51,061 nucleotides of DNA from Sporosarcina sp. JAI121 (GTDB taxonomy: Bacteria > Bacillota > Bacilli > Bacillales_A > Planococcaceae): contig NZ_JACCCL010000001.1 in the NCBI RefSeq assembly GCF_013408665.1, positions 233,755-284,815 of the forward strand. The letters are read 5' to 3'. A model generated the notes under the pieces. That model saw only the letters and a list, made by a program, of their open reading frames with translations. It searched no databases and was not told where the DNA came from. The number at the start of each line of letters is the position of its first letter. Positions within the stretch are counted from its first letter, which is position 1. Below are positions 16,182-23,959 of the stretch, piece after piece. Position numbers and translations under genes: made by a program.

Positions 16182-16532
16182 TCAAGGAGCTTGCGGAAAA
16201 TACTTCACTTCATTATCAAATTCGGCATAATCAAAATAAATCATTGGAAATAGAAAACGGTGTCCTGTTGTCGAGTCGCTTAAAATGACATGGTCTCGAC
16301 CCGCGGCTTCCACCGTTCCTCTAACTGCTTTCGTGTTTTTTCCGGTATCCAGTGCATGCTCGAATGAAAAATGGAAGGTTCCAGGTTCTCCTCTGTTTAA
16401 GCGTAAAATGTTTTCGATGTATGACTCCTCGCGCCGAGGGGGTCCGGGTTGCCTTCCTCCAGCTGGAAGTGTTACTGGCGGCGGTGTGACGTGCTGATTT
16501 TGATAGGGCTGATTCCAATAGTATTGGACCAT
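16182..16532 (-). CDS. gerQ: Spore coat protein GerQ
   Basis: A 116-aa inner-coat protein that is crosslinked by transglutaminase and needed to retain CwlJ in the spore. The conserved part runs from EESYIENILRLNRGE through VEAAGRDHVILSDSTTGHRFLFPMIYFDY. The N-terminal Gln/Pro-rich region (YYWNQPYQNQH, then VTPPPVTLPAGG) is shorter than in B. subtilis (about 180 aa). The ATG follows AAAGGATGAAGAA. It lies 24 bp after cwlJ in the same operon. Confidence 0.92.
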   Translation of the reverse strand: MVQYYWNQPYQNQHVTPPPVTLPAGGRQPGPPRREESYIENILRLNRGEPGTFHFSFEHALDTGKNTKAVRGTVEAAGRDHVILSDSTTGHRFLFPMIYFDYAEFDNEVKYFPQAP

Positions 16533-16556
16533 TTCTTCATCCTTTCTTCTTTTGAG

Positions 16557-16976
16557 TTACACGTTCGGGCAGTCTTGAACCGTTGGGGAATAGAAACAGT
16601 GTGACTTGAATCTGCCTGTGTTCCATTGGTTATACCACTGTGCCGGACAATCTCCTTGAGGCATGAAAAACCATAATGAACGTTCTCCCGGAGTGAAGCG
16701 CTCGCCGTTGACGACGCGCCTGGCCAGTTTACGGTCCAATTCACGGGCGCGCTGGTAAAAATAGCCCTTTGTCGTCGCTTCGAAGCCGCCGGGACTTTGA
16801 AAAACCATGTCCTGCAAATTTCGTATATCATTGAAATCGAGACATCCCGAACGCACGCGGTTCACTCCGACATTGCCGACTAATAGCATGCCTAATTGGC
16901 CATCACCTTCTGCCTCAGCGCGCATTAACCGTGCGAGCAGATCCAGTTCAGCATCCGTGTATTGTATAACTGCCAC
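16557..16976 (-). CDS. cwlJ: Spore cortex-lytic enzyme CwlJ
   Basis: A 139-aa SleB-type cell-wall hydrolase that degrades spore cortex during germination. DLLARLMRAEAEGDGQLGM contains the proposed catalytic Glu. GYFYQRARELDRKLARR and QGDCPAQWYNQW...FKSHCFY are typical of CwlJ, and no signal peptide or binding domain is present, as expected. The GTG at 16976 follows AAGGGGG and gives the standard N-terminus. The frame to 17069 is not used. GerQ, its localisation partner, is next in the operon. Confidence 0.93.
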   Translation of the reverse strand: MAVIQYTDAELDLLARLMRAEAEGDGQLGMLLVGNVGVNRVRSGCLDFNDIRNLQDMVFQSPGGFEATTKGYFYQRARELDRKLARRVVNGERFTPGERSLWFFMPQGDCPAQWYNQWNTGRFKSHCFYSPTVQDCPNV

Positions 16977-17034
16977 GGCACAACCCCCTTGGGGAATCAT
17001 ATGCGCCGTTGGAGTCAAACATGCCCGTGAAATG

Positions 17035-17068
17035 AAAAAATGCCCAACTGTAAAATCACAGTTAGGCA
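17035..17068 (-). terminator. Terminator of chdC
   Basis: On the minus strand TGCCTAACTGT pairs with ACAGTTGGGCA (one wobble) and is followed by TTTTTT. Confidence 0.85.
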
Positions 17069-17090
17069 AAAGAAGTATGAATAATGGTAT

Positions 17091-17840
17091 TTAGATATTG
17101 AAAAATGATGCTTTTTTGTCGCCTTGTAAAATCGTGCCCACGAAGAATGAGCCGAACTCAGCGTAGCGTGCACTTACTTCATCAAAACGCATTTCATAAA
17201 TCAGTTTCTTGAATTGGAGAACGTCATCTGCAAACAATGTGACGCCCCATTCGTAGTCGTCAAAGCCGACGGAACCGGAGATAATCTGTTTCACTTTACC
17301 TGCGTAGCTGCGACCGATCAAGCCATGGTCACGCATCAATGCTTTTCGTTTATCCATGTCAAGCATATACCAGTTGACGTCGCCGTCACGTTTCTTGTCC
17401 ATTGGGTAGAAGCAGATATACTGGCTGCGTTGCAGTTCAGGATACAGACGACCGCGTACATAAGGGTTCTGATACGGATCATCAGTGGATTCGCCCGCAA
17501 GGTAGTTCGATAGTTCAACGACTGACAGGTACGAATACGCCGGAATCGTGAAATCCGCGATTGCGAGTTTATTGAATTCCGTTTCCAGTTCTTGCAGTTC
17601 GTCCATCGTCGGACGCAAAGTCATAAGCATGAAATCAGCTTTTTGACCGATTACTGTATAGAAAGCGTGTGCGCCTGTTTTATCGTCATCCGCTTTTTGG
17701 AGTTTTTCAAGGTAGACAAGAAATTCATCCACTGCCGCTTGACGTTCTTCTTTTGAAACCAATTTCCATGACGCCCAGTCCATCGAGCGTAAATCGTGTA
17801 ATACATACCAGCCATCAAGTGTTTGTGCTGCTTCGATCAT
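17091..17840 (-). CDS. chdC: Coproheme decarboxylase (HemQ/ChdC)
   Basis: A 249-aa member of the chlorite dismutase-like family. It converts coproheme III to protoheme, the last step of the heme pathway of Gram-positive bacteria. The sequence includes [13 protein letters not shown], the [15 protein letters not shown] segment with the catalytic Tyr, and [21 protein letters not shown] with the proximal His. The acidic C-terminal region matches the long ChdC form. It is transcribed away from pta, as ywfI is next to pta in B. subtilis. Confidence 0.94.
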   Translation of the reverse strand: MIEAAQTLDGWYVLHDLRSMDWASWKLVSKEERQAAVDEFLVYLEKLQKADDDKTGAHAFYTVIGQKADFMLMTLRPTMDELQELETEFNKLAIADFTIPAYSYLSVVELSNYLAGESTDDPYQNPYVRGRLYPELQRSQYICFYPMDKKRDGDVNWYMLDMDKRKALMRDHGLIGRSYAGKVKQIISGSVGFDDYEWGVTLFADDVLQFKKLIYEMRFDEVSARYAEFGSFFVGTILQGDKKASFFNI

Positions 17841-18017
17841 ATGAAATCAGACTCCTTCATTAATGAATTACCTTCTTAAATAAGTGTAGCATAGAAGGTC
17901 ATTGGAAGCCCTTTGCGAGTACTGTTGTCACGAATTTGACATGAAGTGAATCGCTTTTACAGCCTGGCTTGTTGGTGTATGCTTAGTGCATGAGAAATTG
18001 CGAAGGGTGGCTATCCG

Positions 18018-18989
18018 ATGATTGATTTATTCAGCGGGATTAGAGATAGTTTAAGCGGGAACCGAAAGACGATTGTCCTGCCGGAAGGAACGGATGGACG
18101 CGTATTGGAAGCAGCGTCCCGCCTTCAAAACGAAGGGCTAGTAAAGCCGATTCTTCTTGGCAATGAAACAAAGGTGAAAGAAGCTGCAACTGAAGCGGGA
18201 ATTGATATTTCGAAAATCGAGATCATTCATCCGGGTGAAGCACCTTATTTTGAAGAACTTGCTGGAAAATTTGTCGAGCGCCGCAACGGCAAAGCGACTT
18301 TGGAACAAGCGCGTGAACAGCTGAAAGACGTCAATTATTTCGGAACGATGCTCGTTTACGCGAGGCGTGCGGACGGATTAGTAAGCGGGGCGGCGCATTC
18401 GACTGCAGATACAGTACGGCCGGCACTCCAAATCATTAAGACGAAGCCCGGTGTTTCTAGGACAAGCGGGGCGTTCATCATGATGAAAGGCGAGGAGCGT
18501 CTAGTATTTGCAGATTGTGCGATTACGGTAGCACCGACATCACAGGAATTGGCGGAAATCGCGATCGAAAGCGCAAAAACAGCGAGAGCCTTCGGCGTAG
18601 ATCCGCTAGTTGCAATGCTGTCCTTTTCTACGAAAGGGTCGGCTGTAACGGAAGAAACGGAAAGGGTCGCAAACGCGGTGAAAATCGCTCAATCGCTCGC
18701 ACCTGAATTGCCGCTAGACGGTGAATTCCAGTTCGATGCGGCCTATGTTCCGGAAGTTGCCGCGAAAAAAGCACCTGGATCGGTCATTCAAGGCAATGCA
18801 AACGTCTTCGTTTTCCCGTCGCTTGAAGCGGGCAATATCGGTTATAAATTAACGGAGCGTCTTGGTGGCTACGAAGCGATCGGGCCGATACTGCAAGGAT
18901 TGAATGCCCCCGTGAATGATTTGTCACGCGGTTGTTCCGCAGATGACGTGTATAAGCTTGCCTTGTTGACGGCAGCGCAAAGTCTATGA
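18018..18989 (+). CDS. pta: Phosphate acetyltransferase
   Basis: A 323-aa short-form Pta/EutD that interconverts acetyl-CoA and acetyl phosphate. VLPEGTDGRVLEAA at the N-terminus, ADGLVSGAAHSTADTVRPALQ in the middle, and GSVIQGNANVFVFPSLEAGN with GGYEAIGPILQGLNAPVNDLSRG at the C-terminus are all conserved. The start ATG 18018 follows GAAGGGTGGC. lipL follows by 15 bp and chdC diverges upstream, the same order as in B. subtilis. Confidence 0.95.
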   Translation: MIDLFSGIRDSLSGNRKTIVLPEGTDGRVLEAASRLQNEGLVKPILLGNETKVKEAATEAGIDISKIEIIHPGEAPYFEELAGKFVERRNGKATLEQAREQLKDVNYFGTMLVYARRADGLVSGAAHSTADTVRPALQIIKTKPGVSRTSGAFIMMKGEERLVFADCAITVAPTSQELAEIAIESAKTARAFGVDPLVAMLSFSTKGSAVTEETERVANAVKIAQSLAPELPLDGEFQFDAAYVPEVAAKKAPGSVIQGNANVFVFPSLEAGNIGYKLTERLGGYEAIGPILQGLNAPVNDLSRGCSADDVYKLALLTAAQSL

Positions 18990-19004
18990 GCAGGAGAAAT
19001 TGAA

Positions 19005-19844
19005 ATGACATATGAATCTTTTTTATACATTCCCGAATGGCGTTTCGTGGATGAATCAATGACGACACGCAATCGTTCCGCACTGGAATCATTTGCGGCC
19101 GACGACACACTTTGCCATCTCGTCGGCCAGCAGATGAGTACTCCGACTGTCCGGACATGGGTGCATGAACAAACCGTCGTTCTCGGCATTCAGGATCATC
19201 GGCTTCCACATGTTGAAGAAGCGGTTTCGATGCTTGGAGATACAGGATATCACGCAATCGTCCGCAACTCGGGCGGTCTGGCAGTGGTGCTTGACGAAGG
19301 TGTATTAAATATATCGATTGTGCTTTCTGAACTTGATTCTTCCATCGATATTCCCGCGGGTTATGAAGTGATGCTCGCATTCGTCCGGATGCTTTTCCCG
19401 GAGGCGGGCGACCGGATCGAAGCCTATGAAATCGTCGGCTCGTATTGTCCAGGTTCGTATGATTTGAGTATCGACGGTCGCAAATTTGCGGGTATCTCAC
19501 AGCGCAGGCTGCGCCAAGGCATCGCGGTCCAAGTTTATCTTTGTGTCGAAGGAAGCGGTGCGGAACGTGCTGAATTGATTCGCGACTTCTATGAAATTGG
19601 CCTGCAAGGGGAAGAAACGAAGTTCGCTTACCCGGCCATCAAACCGGAAGTGATGGCTTCGCTATCTGAACTATTGGAGATGCCGCTAACCGTAAATGAT
19701 GTCGTCATCCGTACACAGCTTCTGCTACGTGAACTCGCGGATCATGTCGAGATCGGCGGCTTGAAACCGGAAGAGATGGACCTGTACACCTTTTATTTGA
19801 ACCGCGTTTTCGAACGCAATCAAAAAATGCTGGCACGTGGATGA
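19005..19844 (+). CDS. lipL: Octanoyl-[GcvH]:protein N-octanoyltransferase
   Basis: A 279-aa lipoate-scaffold enzyme that moves octanoyl (or lipoyl) from GcvH to the E2 subunits of oxo-acid dehydrogenases. RNSGGLAVVLDEGVLNISI, then the active-site Cys148 in GSYCPGSYDLSIDGRKFAGISQRR, agree with LipL (YwfL). It lacks the ATP-binding features of LplA. It lies 15 bp after pta, conserved synteny. The 21-bp repeat array lies just downstream. Confidence 0.9.
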   Translation: MTYESFLYIPEWRFVDESMTTRNRSALESFAADDTLCHLVGQQMSTPTVRTWVHEQTVVLGIQDHRLPHVEEAVSMLGDTGYHAIVRNSGGLAVVLDEGVLNISIVLSELDSSIDIPAGYEVMLAFVRMLFPEAGDRIEAYEIVGSYCPGSYDLSIDGRKFAGISQRRLRQGIAVQVYLCVEGSGAERAELIRDFYEIGLQGEETKFAYPAIKPEVMASLSELLEMPLTVNDVVIRTQLLLRELADHVEIGGLKPEEMDLYTFYLNRVFERNQKMLARG

Positions 19845-19887
19845 AAAAACGGCTGTCTCCTGTAGAAAGGGGGCGGCCGTTTTTGTG
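19845..19887 (+). terminator. Terminator after lipL
   Basis: AAAAACGGCTG pairs with CGGCCGTTTTT (one wobble). Confidence 0.8.
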
Positions 19888-19899
19888 TCGTTTAGGGGA

Positions 19900-20066
19900 G
19901 AAGTGTGCAACCAAATTTTCGGAGTATCCAACCAACCTGTCGAAGTGTGCAACAAACCTCGAAGTATCCAACCAACCGAGCAAAGTGTCCAACCAACCGG
20001 CGATAGTATCCAACAAACCGAGCAAAGTGTCCAACCAAATCGCCGAAGTGTCCAACCATTCCCGTT
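19900..20066. repeat. 21-bp-period tandem repeat array, subfamily A
   Basis: Eight units with core GTRTCCAACCAACC or close variants, at roughly 20-21-bp steps, lying between the convergent genes lipL and rsfA. The monomer is the same as in 11982-12390, with different variable parts (CGAGCA, CGGCGAT, TCGCCG). Confidence 0.9.
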
Positions 20067-20090
20067 AGTTCTTCATCGGTACTTCCAAAG

Positions 20091-20126
20091 AAAAAACCGC
20101 CTATCAATGATTGATGGGCGGTTCTT
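20091..20126 (-). terminator. Terminator of rsfA
   Basis: On the minus strand AACCGCCCATCAATC pairs with GATAGGCGGTT (one wobble) and is followed by TTTTTTC. Confidence 0.75.
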
Positions 20127-20742
20127 TTGACACTAGGTTTCCGTTCTGTTCCATCTTGAAGACGGGTGCGGTACGGTCCGTTTCATCATCCAGTGTTACG
20201 AGACGGCGGGCACGGTTCATGATTTGGACGAATTGCTCGTAATCGGCGCGCAGTGTTTTATTTTCCTGTTGAAGTTTTTCAATCTCTTTTTCAAGTTGCT
20301 CCGTTTTTTCATTCGCGATTTTAGCAGTCTGCCTCCAACGAAGCGACTCGTTATCTCCCACACCTGTGTGATGCATGCGTACGAGATAAGCGATAACTGT
20401 ATCGAGGGAAAGTGCTGATAATGGAACGGACACTTTCTGTTCTTCCTCTTGTCCTTGTGAAGAAGGGCTGTATAATTGTTGTCCTCGGCGTTTAAAATCT
20501 TTTCCCAGGACACGTATCGCTTGTTTGCGTTCTTTCTTCGCATCTGCAAGCTCTTTTTCATAATCGCGCCTTACAACTGCATTCCATCTGAACCCGCAAG
20601 CTGCGGCCGTTCTGTTGAGCGCATCCCCAACTTCCTCGAAAGCGCTGAGTTGTGTACTACCTTCGCGGACGTGCCGCAATACTGTGTCGGCTAATAAAGT
20701 ATCGTTTTCTTCAATCCAAGCATCCTGCCTAACTTTCACCAT
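20104..20742 (-). CDS. rsfA: RsfA family prespore-specific transcription factor
   Basis: A 212-aa regulator of the RsfA/YwfN type. In B. subtilis RsfA modulates part of the forespore sigma-F regulon. The N-terminal Myb/SANT-like half is well conserved (RQDAWIEENDTLLADTVLRH, QLSAFEEVGDALNRTAAACGFRWN). The C-terminal half has a predicted coiled coil (EQLEKEIEKLQQENKTLRADYEQF). ATG 20742 is preceded by AGGAGGCACGGAA. The ATG at 20760 lies before that site and is rejected. Confidence 0.9.
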   Translation of the reverse strand: MVKVRQDAWIEENDTLLADTVLRHVREGSTQLSAFEEVGDALNRTAAACGFRWNAVVRRDYEKELADAKKERKQAIRVLGKDFKRRGQQLYSPSSQGQEEEQKVSVPLSALSLDTVIAYLVRMHHTGVGDNESLRWRQTAKIANEKTEQLEKEIEKLQQENKTLRADYEQFVQIMNRARRLVTLDDETDRTAPVFKMEQNGNLVSKEPPINH

Positions 20743-20890
20743 TTCCGTGCCTCCTGTCATATCTTCATAGTTTCTTTCTACGGTCAGTGTGTACAGAAAT
20801 CCATTACTTTATTCATAATGAAAAAAGCATTCTATCTCTTTTTCAAGCAAATGAACCTTTTTCCATCTTCCTACAAAGCATTTTTGCGAT

Positions 20891-20896
20891 TATACT
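20891..20896 (+). promoter_or_regulatory. Possible -10 of ywfO
   Basis: TATACT lies 29 bases before the ATG of ywfO. The -35 region is poor, so confidence is low. Confidence 0.35.
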
Positions 20897-20924
20897 AAAG
20901 GGAATGAGTTGACGGAGGTGCCCC

Positions 20925-22223
20925 ATGGAATATAAAGATGAAAAACTGGTCGAAGAGAAAGTTTTCAAAGATCCGGTGCACCGCTATATCCACGTGCGCG
21001 ACAAAGTGATTTGGGACGTTATCGGCACAAGTGAATTTCAGCGCTTACGCCGGATCAAGCAGCTGGGTACGACGTATCTCGTATTTCACGGGGCGGAGCA
21101 TAGCCGATTCCATCATTCGCTCGGCGTCTATGAAATCGTCAGACGCATCATTGACGACGGTTTCAGCGGCCGGCCCGAATGGAACAGCGATGAACGGCTC
21201 GTGACGATGTGTGCGGCGCTACTGCATGACCTCGGGCACGGTCCATTTTCGCATGCTTTTGAAAATGTGTTCGACCTCGATCACGAACAATTTACACAGG
21301 CGATTTTGCTAGGGGACACGGAAGTGAATGCGGTACTTCGCCGTGTCGCACCCGATTTCCCGCAAAAAGTCGCTGATATAATCGGGAAAACATATCCTGA
21401 TAAACTTGTCGTCAGCCTGATTTCAAGCCAAATCGACGCTGATCGGATGGATTACTTGCAGCGCGATGCTTACTTCACGGGGGTTTCGTACGGCCATTTC
21501 GATATGGAACGGATTTTGCGCGTCATGCGGCCGACCGAAGAACAGGCGGTCATCAAGTATAGCGGGATGCATGCGGTGGAAGATTATATAATGAGCCGCT
21601 ACCAAATGTATTGGCAAGTCTATTTCCATCCCGTATCGCGCAGTGCGGAAGTCATCTTGACAAAAATTTTGCATCGGGCGAAACAGTTGCATGAAAATGG
21701 CTATATCTTCAAACAAGAGCCTGTCCATTTTCGTTCATTTTTCGACAAGACGTTCAAACTAGAGGATTATATTGCGCTGGATGAAAGTATTCTACTGACG
21801 TATTTTCAAATGTGGATGAAAGAAGACGATCCGATTTTAGCGGACCTTTGCTATCGTTTCATCAACCGTAGATTGTTCCAGTACGCGGAATTTGATCCGG
21901 CCAAAGAATACCGGAAGATCGGGGAACTCGAACAATTATTCAAGGATGCGGGGATCGACCCGGCTTATTATCTCGTTACGGATTCGTCATCAGACCTGCC
22001 GTATGATTTTTACGGTCCGGGTGAAGAGAACGAACGGCTGCCGATTTATTTGCAGATGCCGAATGGTGAGTTGAGTGAGTTGTCGCGTTCGTCGGATGTC
22101 GTGGATGCAATTTCAGGAAAAAGACGGACGGACCATAAAATCTATTTCCCGGAAGATGTGTTGGAAGCTGGAAAAGAACAGAATCCGCTGTATGGACGGA
22201 TTTTACATATGTTGAAAGGTTAG
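20925..22223 (+). CDS. ywfO: HD-domain (deoxy)nucleoside triphosphatase-like protein
   Basis: A 432-aa HD-superfamily phosphohydrolase of the YwfO type. Metal ligands are visible in EHSRFHHSLGVYEI, LLHDLGHGPFSHAFE (the HD pair) and SQIDADRMDYLQRDAYFTG. The family includes dNTP triphosphohydrolases. The exact substrate here is not shown by sequence. ATG 20925 follows a GGAGGTG site. It is followed by the ywgA gene with overlap-like spacing. Confidence 0.88.
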   Translation: MEYKDEKLVEEKVFKDPVHRYIHVRDKVIWDVIGTSEFQRLRRIKQLGTTYLVFHGAEHSRFHHSLGVYEIVRRIIDDGFSGRPEWNSDERLVTMCAALLHDLGHGPFSHAFENVFDLDHEQFTQAILLGDTEVNAVLRRVAPDFPQKVADIIGKTYPDKLVVSLISSQIDADRMDYLQRDAYFTGVSYGHFDMERILRVMRPTEEQAVIKYSGMHAVEDYIMSRYQMYWQVYFHPVSRSAEVILTKILHRAKQLHENGYIFKQEPVHFRSFFDKTFKLEDYIALDESILLTYFQMWMKEDDPILADLCYRFINRRLFQYAEFDPAKEYRKIGELEQLFKDAGIDPAYYLVTDSSSDLPYDFYGPGEENERLPIYLQMPNGELSELSRSSDVVDAISGKRRTDHKIYFPEDVLEAGKEQNPLYGRILHMLKG

Positions 22224-22234
22224 GAGTGAATAAG

Positions 22235-22741
22235 TTGCTGCAGGAACACGCTAAGATCGTGCAATTCATCTCAATGGCGAATGAAGTGACCGGAAGAAAA
22301 AAATTGCAGAAAATGATTTATATCGCAAAAAAAATGAATTTCCCGTTCGCTGAAAAATATGAGCTTCATATGTATGGCCCCTATTCGGAGGAATTGACGC
22401 TGCGCATAGAAGAGCTGCGCGAGATGGGGTTTCTCTCGGAACAGTGTACGGACAAAGGATCGTACGTCCAATATAGTTACCAAGTGACGGAAGAAGGGGA
22501 GGGATTTCTTGAAACGGCGGACGCTCCCCCCGAAATGCTGAGCAGCTGTATTGCCAGGATGAACGTCAAAAGTTCTCGTTTCCTTGAACTCGTTTCAACA
22601 CTGCTTTACTTTGACCATCTCGAAAAGGACGAGCAGATTGCCAAAGTTCTTATTGTGAAAAACAAACTGAATTTCACTGCCGAGGAAGTGACGTCTGCAT
22701 TTGAATTCATCAGTGAAATGCAGGCGAATTCGGTTCAATAG
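22235..22741 (+). CDS. ywgA: YwgA family protein
   Basis: A 168-aa protein resembling B. subtilis YwgA: HAKIVQFISMANEVTGRKKLQKMIYIAKKM, then YGPYSEELTLRIEELREMGF. This helix-rich arrangement recalls the SocA/Panacea-type antitoxin-associated fold, but no function can be claimed. The TTG at 22235 sits 7 nt after TAGGAGTG and is preferred to the GTG at 22226, which overlaps that site. It follows ywfO directly, as in Bacillus. Confidence 0.8.
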   Translation: MLQEHAKIVQFISMANEVTGRKKLQKMIYIAKKMNFPFAEKYELHMYGPYSEELTLRIEELREMGFLSEQCTDKGSYVQYSYQVTEEGEGFLETADAPPEMLSSCIARMNVKSSRFLELVSTLLYFDHLEKDEQIAKVLIVKNKLNFTAEEVTSAFEFISEMQANSVQ

Positions 22742-22744
22742 AAG

Positions 22745-22796
22745 AAAGGCTGTCCCACTGGAACGGAAACCTCCGTCTTGGGACAGCCTTTTTAAA
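22745..22796 (+). terminator. Terminator after ywgA
   Basis: AAAGGCTGTCCC pairs perfectly with GGGACAGCCTTT, with an inner ACGGA/TCCGT stem and a following T run. Confidence 0.85.
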
Positions 22797-22802
22797 TGAT
22801 GA

Positions 22803-22988
22803 TTATTGATCACTTAGACGTTTTCCAGCGACAGCGTAATGACTTTTCGACATTTCTTCGATGATGATGGAAACGTTTTGAGCAGGTGCACCCGTTGTTT
22901 CAGCGACCGCTTCCGTTACTTTTTCGCAAAGCGCACGTTTCTGTTCGTCTGTACGGCCTTCCAACATTTTGACAGTGACGATTGGCAT
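22803..22988 (-). CDS. ywhB: 4-oxalocrotonate tautomerase family protein
   Basis: A 61-aa tautomerase subunit. After Met removal Pro1 is the catalytic base (MPIVTVKMLEGRTDEQKRAL). The mid-protein segment PAQNVSIIIEEMSKSHYAVAG is as in YwhB of B. subtilis. The natural substrate is uncertain. It diverges from ywhD. Confidence 0.9.
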   Translation of the reverse strand: MPIVTVKMLEGRTDEQKRALCEKVTEAVAETTGAPAQNVSIIIEEMSKSHYAVAGKRLSDQ

Positions 22989-23056
22989 TTCATTTCCCCC
23001 TCCCTGTAGTTATTGGGTATAGTATATATAGTATCAGATTTGGAGGGGACGAAGAA

Positions 23057-23587
23057 ATGCCAAATGAGAATAAACCGAAACAGAAACTTGGTTTTACCAT
23101 TATAAAGGATGATCCGACTGACGGTCACGGTGGATACGGAATCGGGTCGCTGTCACTTGAAAACGTTTCTCCAGTCATTATCGACGTCGAAGAAGGGGTT
23201 GCGCAGATTGAAATCGGTGCGATGCACGCAAGGAGCGACACGGAGCGGGGTATTAAGTTTACACTGAACCGGGAAGATTCAGAAGGCGGAAAACCGTACT
23301 GGCTCGTTTGGGTAACAATCGATTTCCGTGAAGAAGGGCCTTATTATGCGGGCGTCACAGCGTGCGAAATGGTCGTCAACCGTGAAAAGCGCCGCGGTTA
23401 TAAAGTGCTGGCGGATCACGTCAACCGGATGGATAAATCAATGAAACGTACGATTATCGTTGATCATATGGATGATAAATCAAAGCGTATTCTTGCTGAA
23501 TTCCTTGCTGGCCATAACAAGGAAATGTGGGAGAGAAGCGAACCGAAACTGCATGTGGATTTGAGCGTTGAATCGCCACAATTGTGA
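23057..23587 (+). CDS. ywhD: YwhD family protein
   Basis: A 176-aa protein of the YwhD family, with GFTIIKDDPTDGHGGYGIGS near the N-terminus and YYAGVTACEMVVNREKRRGY and VDHMDDKSKRILAEFL further on. The function is unknown. ATG 23057 follows GGAGGGGACGAAGAA. The open frame upstream to 22982 is not used. It diverges from ywhB and converges with pbpG. Confidence 0.88.
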   Translation: MPNENKPKQKLGFTIIKDDPTDGHGGYGIGSLSLENVSPVIIDVEEGVAQIEIGAMHARSDTERGIKFTLNREDSEGGKPYWLVWVTIDFREEGPYYAGVTACEMVVNREKRRGYKVLADHVNRMDKSMKRTIIVDHMDDKSKRILAEFLAGHNKEMWERSEPKLHVDLSVESPQL

Positions 23588-23770
23588 ACAAATAGTGACA
23601 AATTCCGCATACTTCCCTATCCAAGGTTGAATGTCGGCATGAAAGGCAGTACACTGAAATTACAGCTTGCAATTGTGAGCTAGGACAACCGGAATTGTGC
23701 ACTCCCTGCTGAATATCGTATCAACCAAACCCAAGCGTGATACACCATTTAACAGGTCGCCTTGAACGGT
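23588..23770. other. Gene-free stretch after ywhD
   Basis: Nothing recognisable is seen in this stretch before the terminator: no open frame with a ribosome site, no strong hairpin and no repeat. Confidence 0.6.
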
Positions 23771-23771
23771 A

Positions 23772-23818
23772 AAAAAGCTTTCCATCCCTGAATTAATTCG
23801 GGCGAGGAAAGCTTTTTT
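23772..23818. terminator. Bidirectional terminator
   Basis: AAAAAAGCTTTCC is a perfect inverted repeat of GGAAAGCTTTTTT, with CCTGAATTAATTCGGG (itself nearly palindromic) in the loop. Confidence 0.85.
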
Positions 23819-23837
23819 GATTTTAATGAATTGAAGG

Positions 23838-23958
23838 GTGAACCGACCATATCCCCGCGCCGACCGACCATACCCCCGCGCCGACCGACCATACCCCCGC
23901 GCCGACCGACCATATCCCCGCGCCGACCGACCATACCCCCGCGCTAACCGACCACAAC
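23838..23958. repeat. 21-bp-period tandem repeat array, subfamily B
   Basis: Five near-identical 21-bp units, ACCGACCATAYCCCCGCGCCG, plus a sixth degenerate unit. They lie between the convergent ywhD and pbpG genes and just touch the pbpG stop. The minus strand translates as repeats of MVGRRGG, but no ribosome site is present. Confidence 0.92.
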
Positions 23959-23959
23959 C

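Noticed and set aside
16977..17030. Sigma-E promoter for cwlJ-gerQ
   Set aside because: CATATGAT resembles a sigma-E -10 but lies too close to the ribosome site, and no proper -35 is visible.
17936..17964. Promoter and cre-like site for pta
   Set aside because: TTGACA is good, but the -10 (TACAGC) is poor, and the cre-like TGAATCGCTTTTACA has wrong spacing around the central CG.
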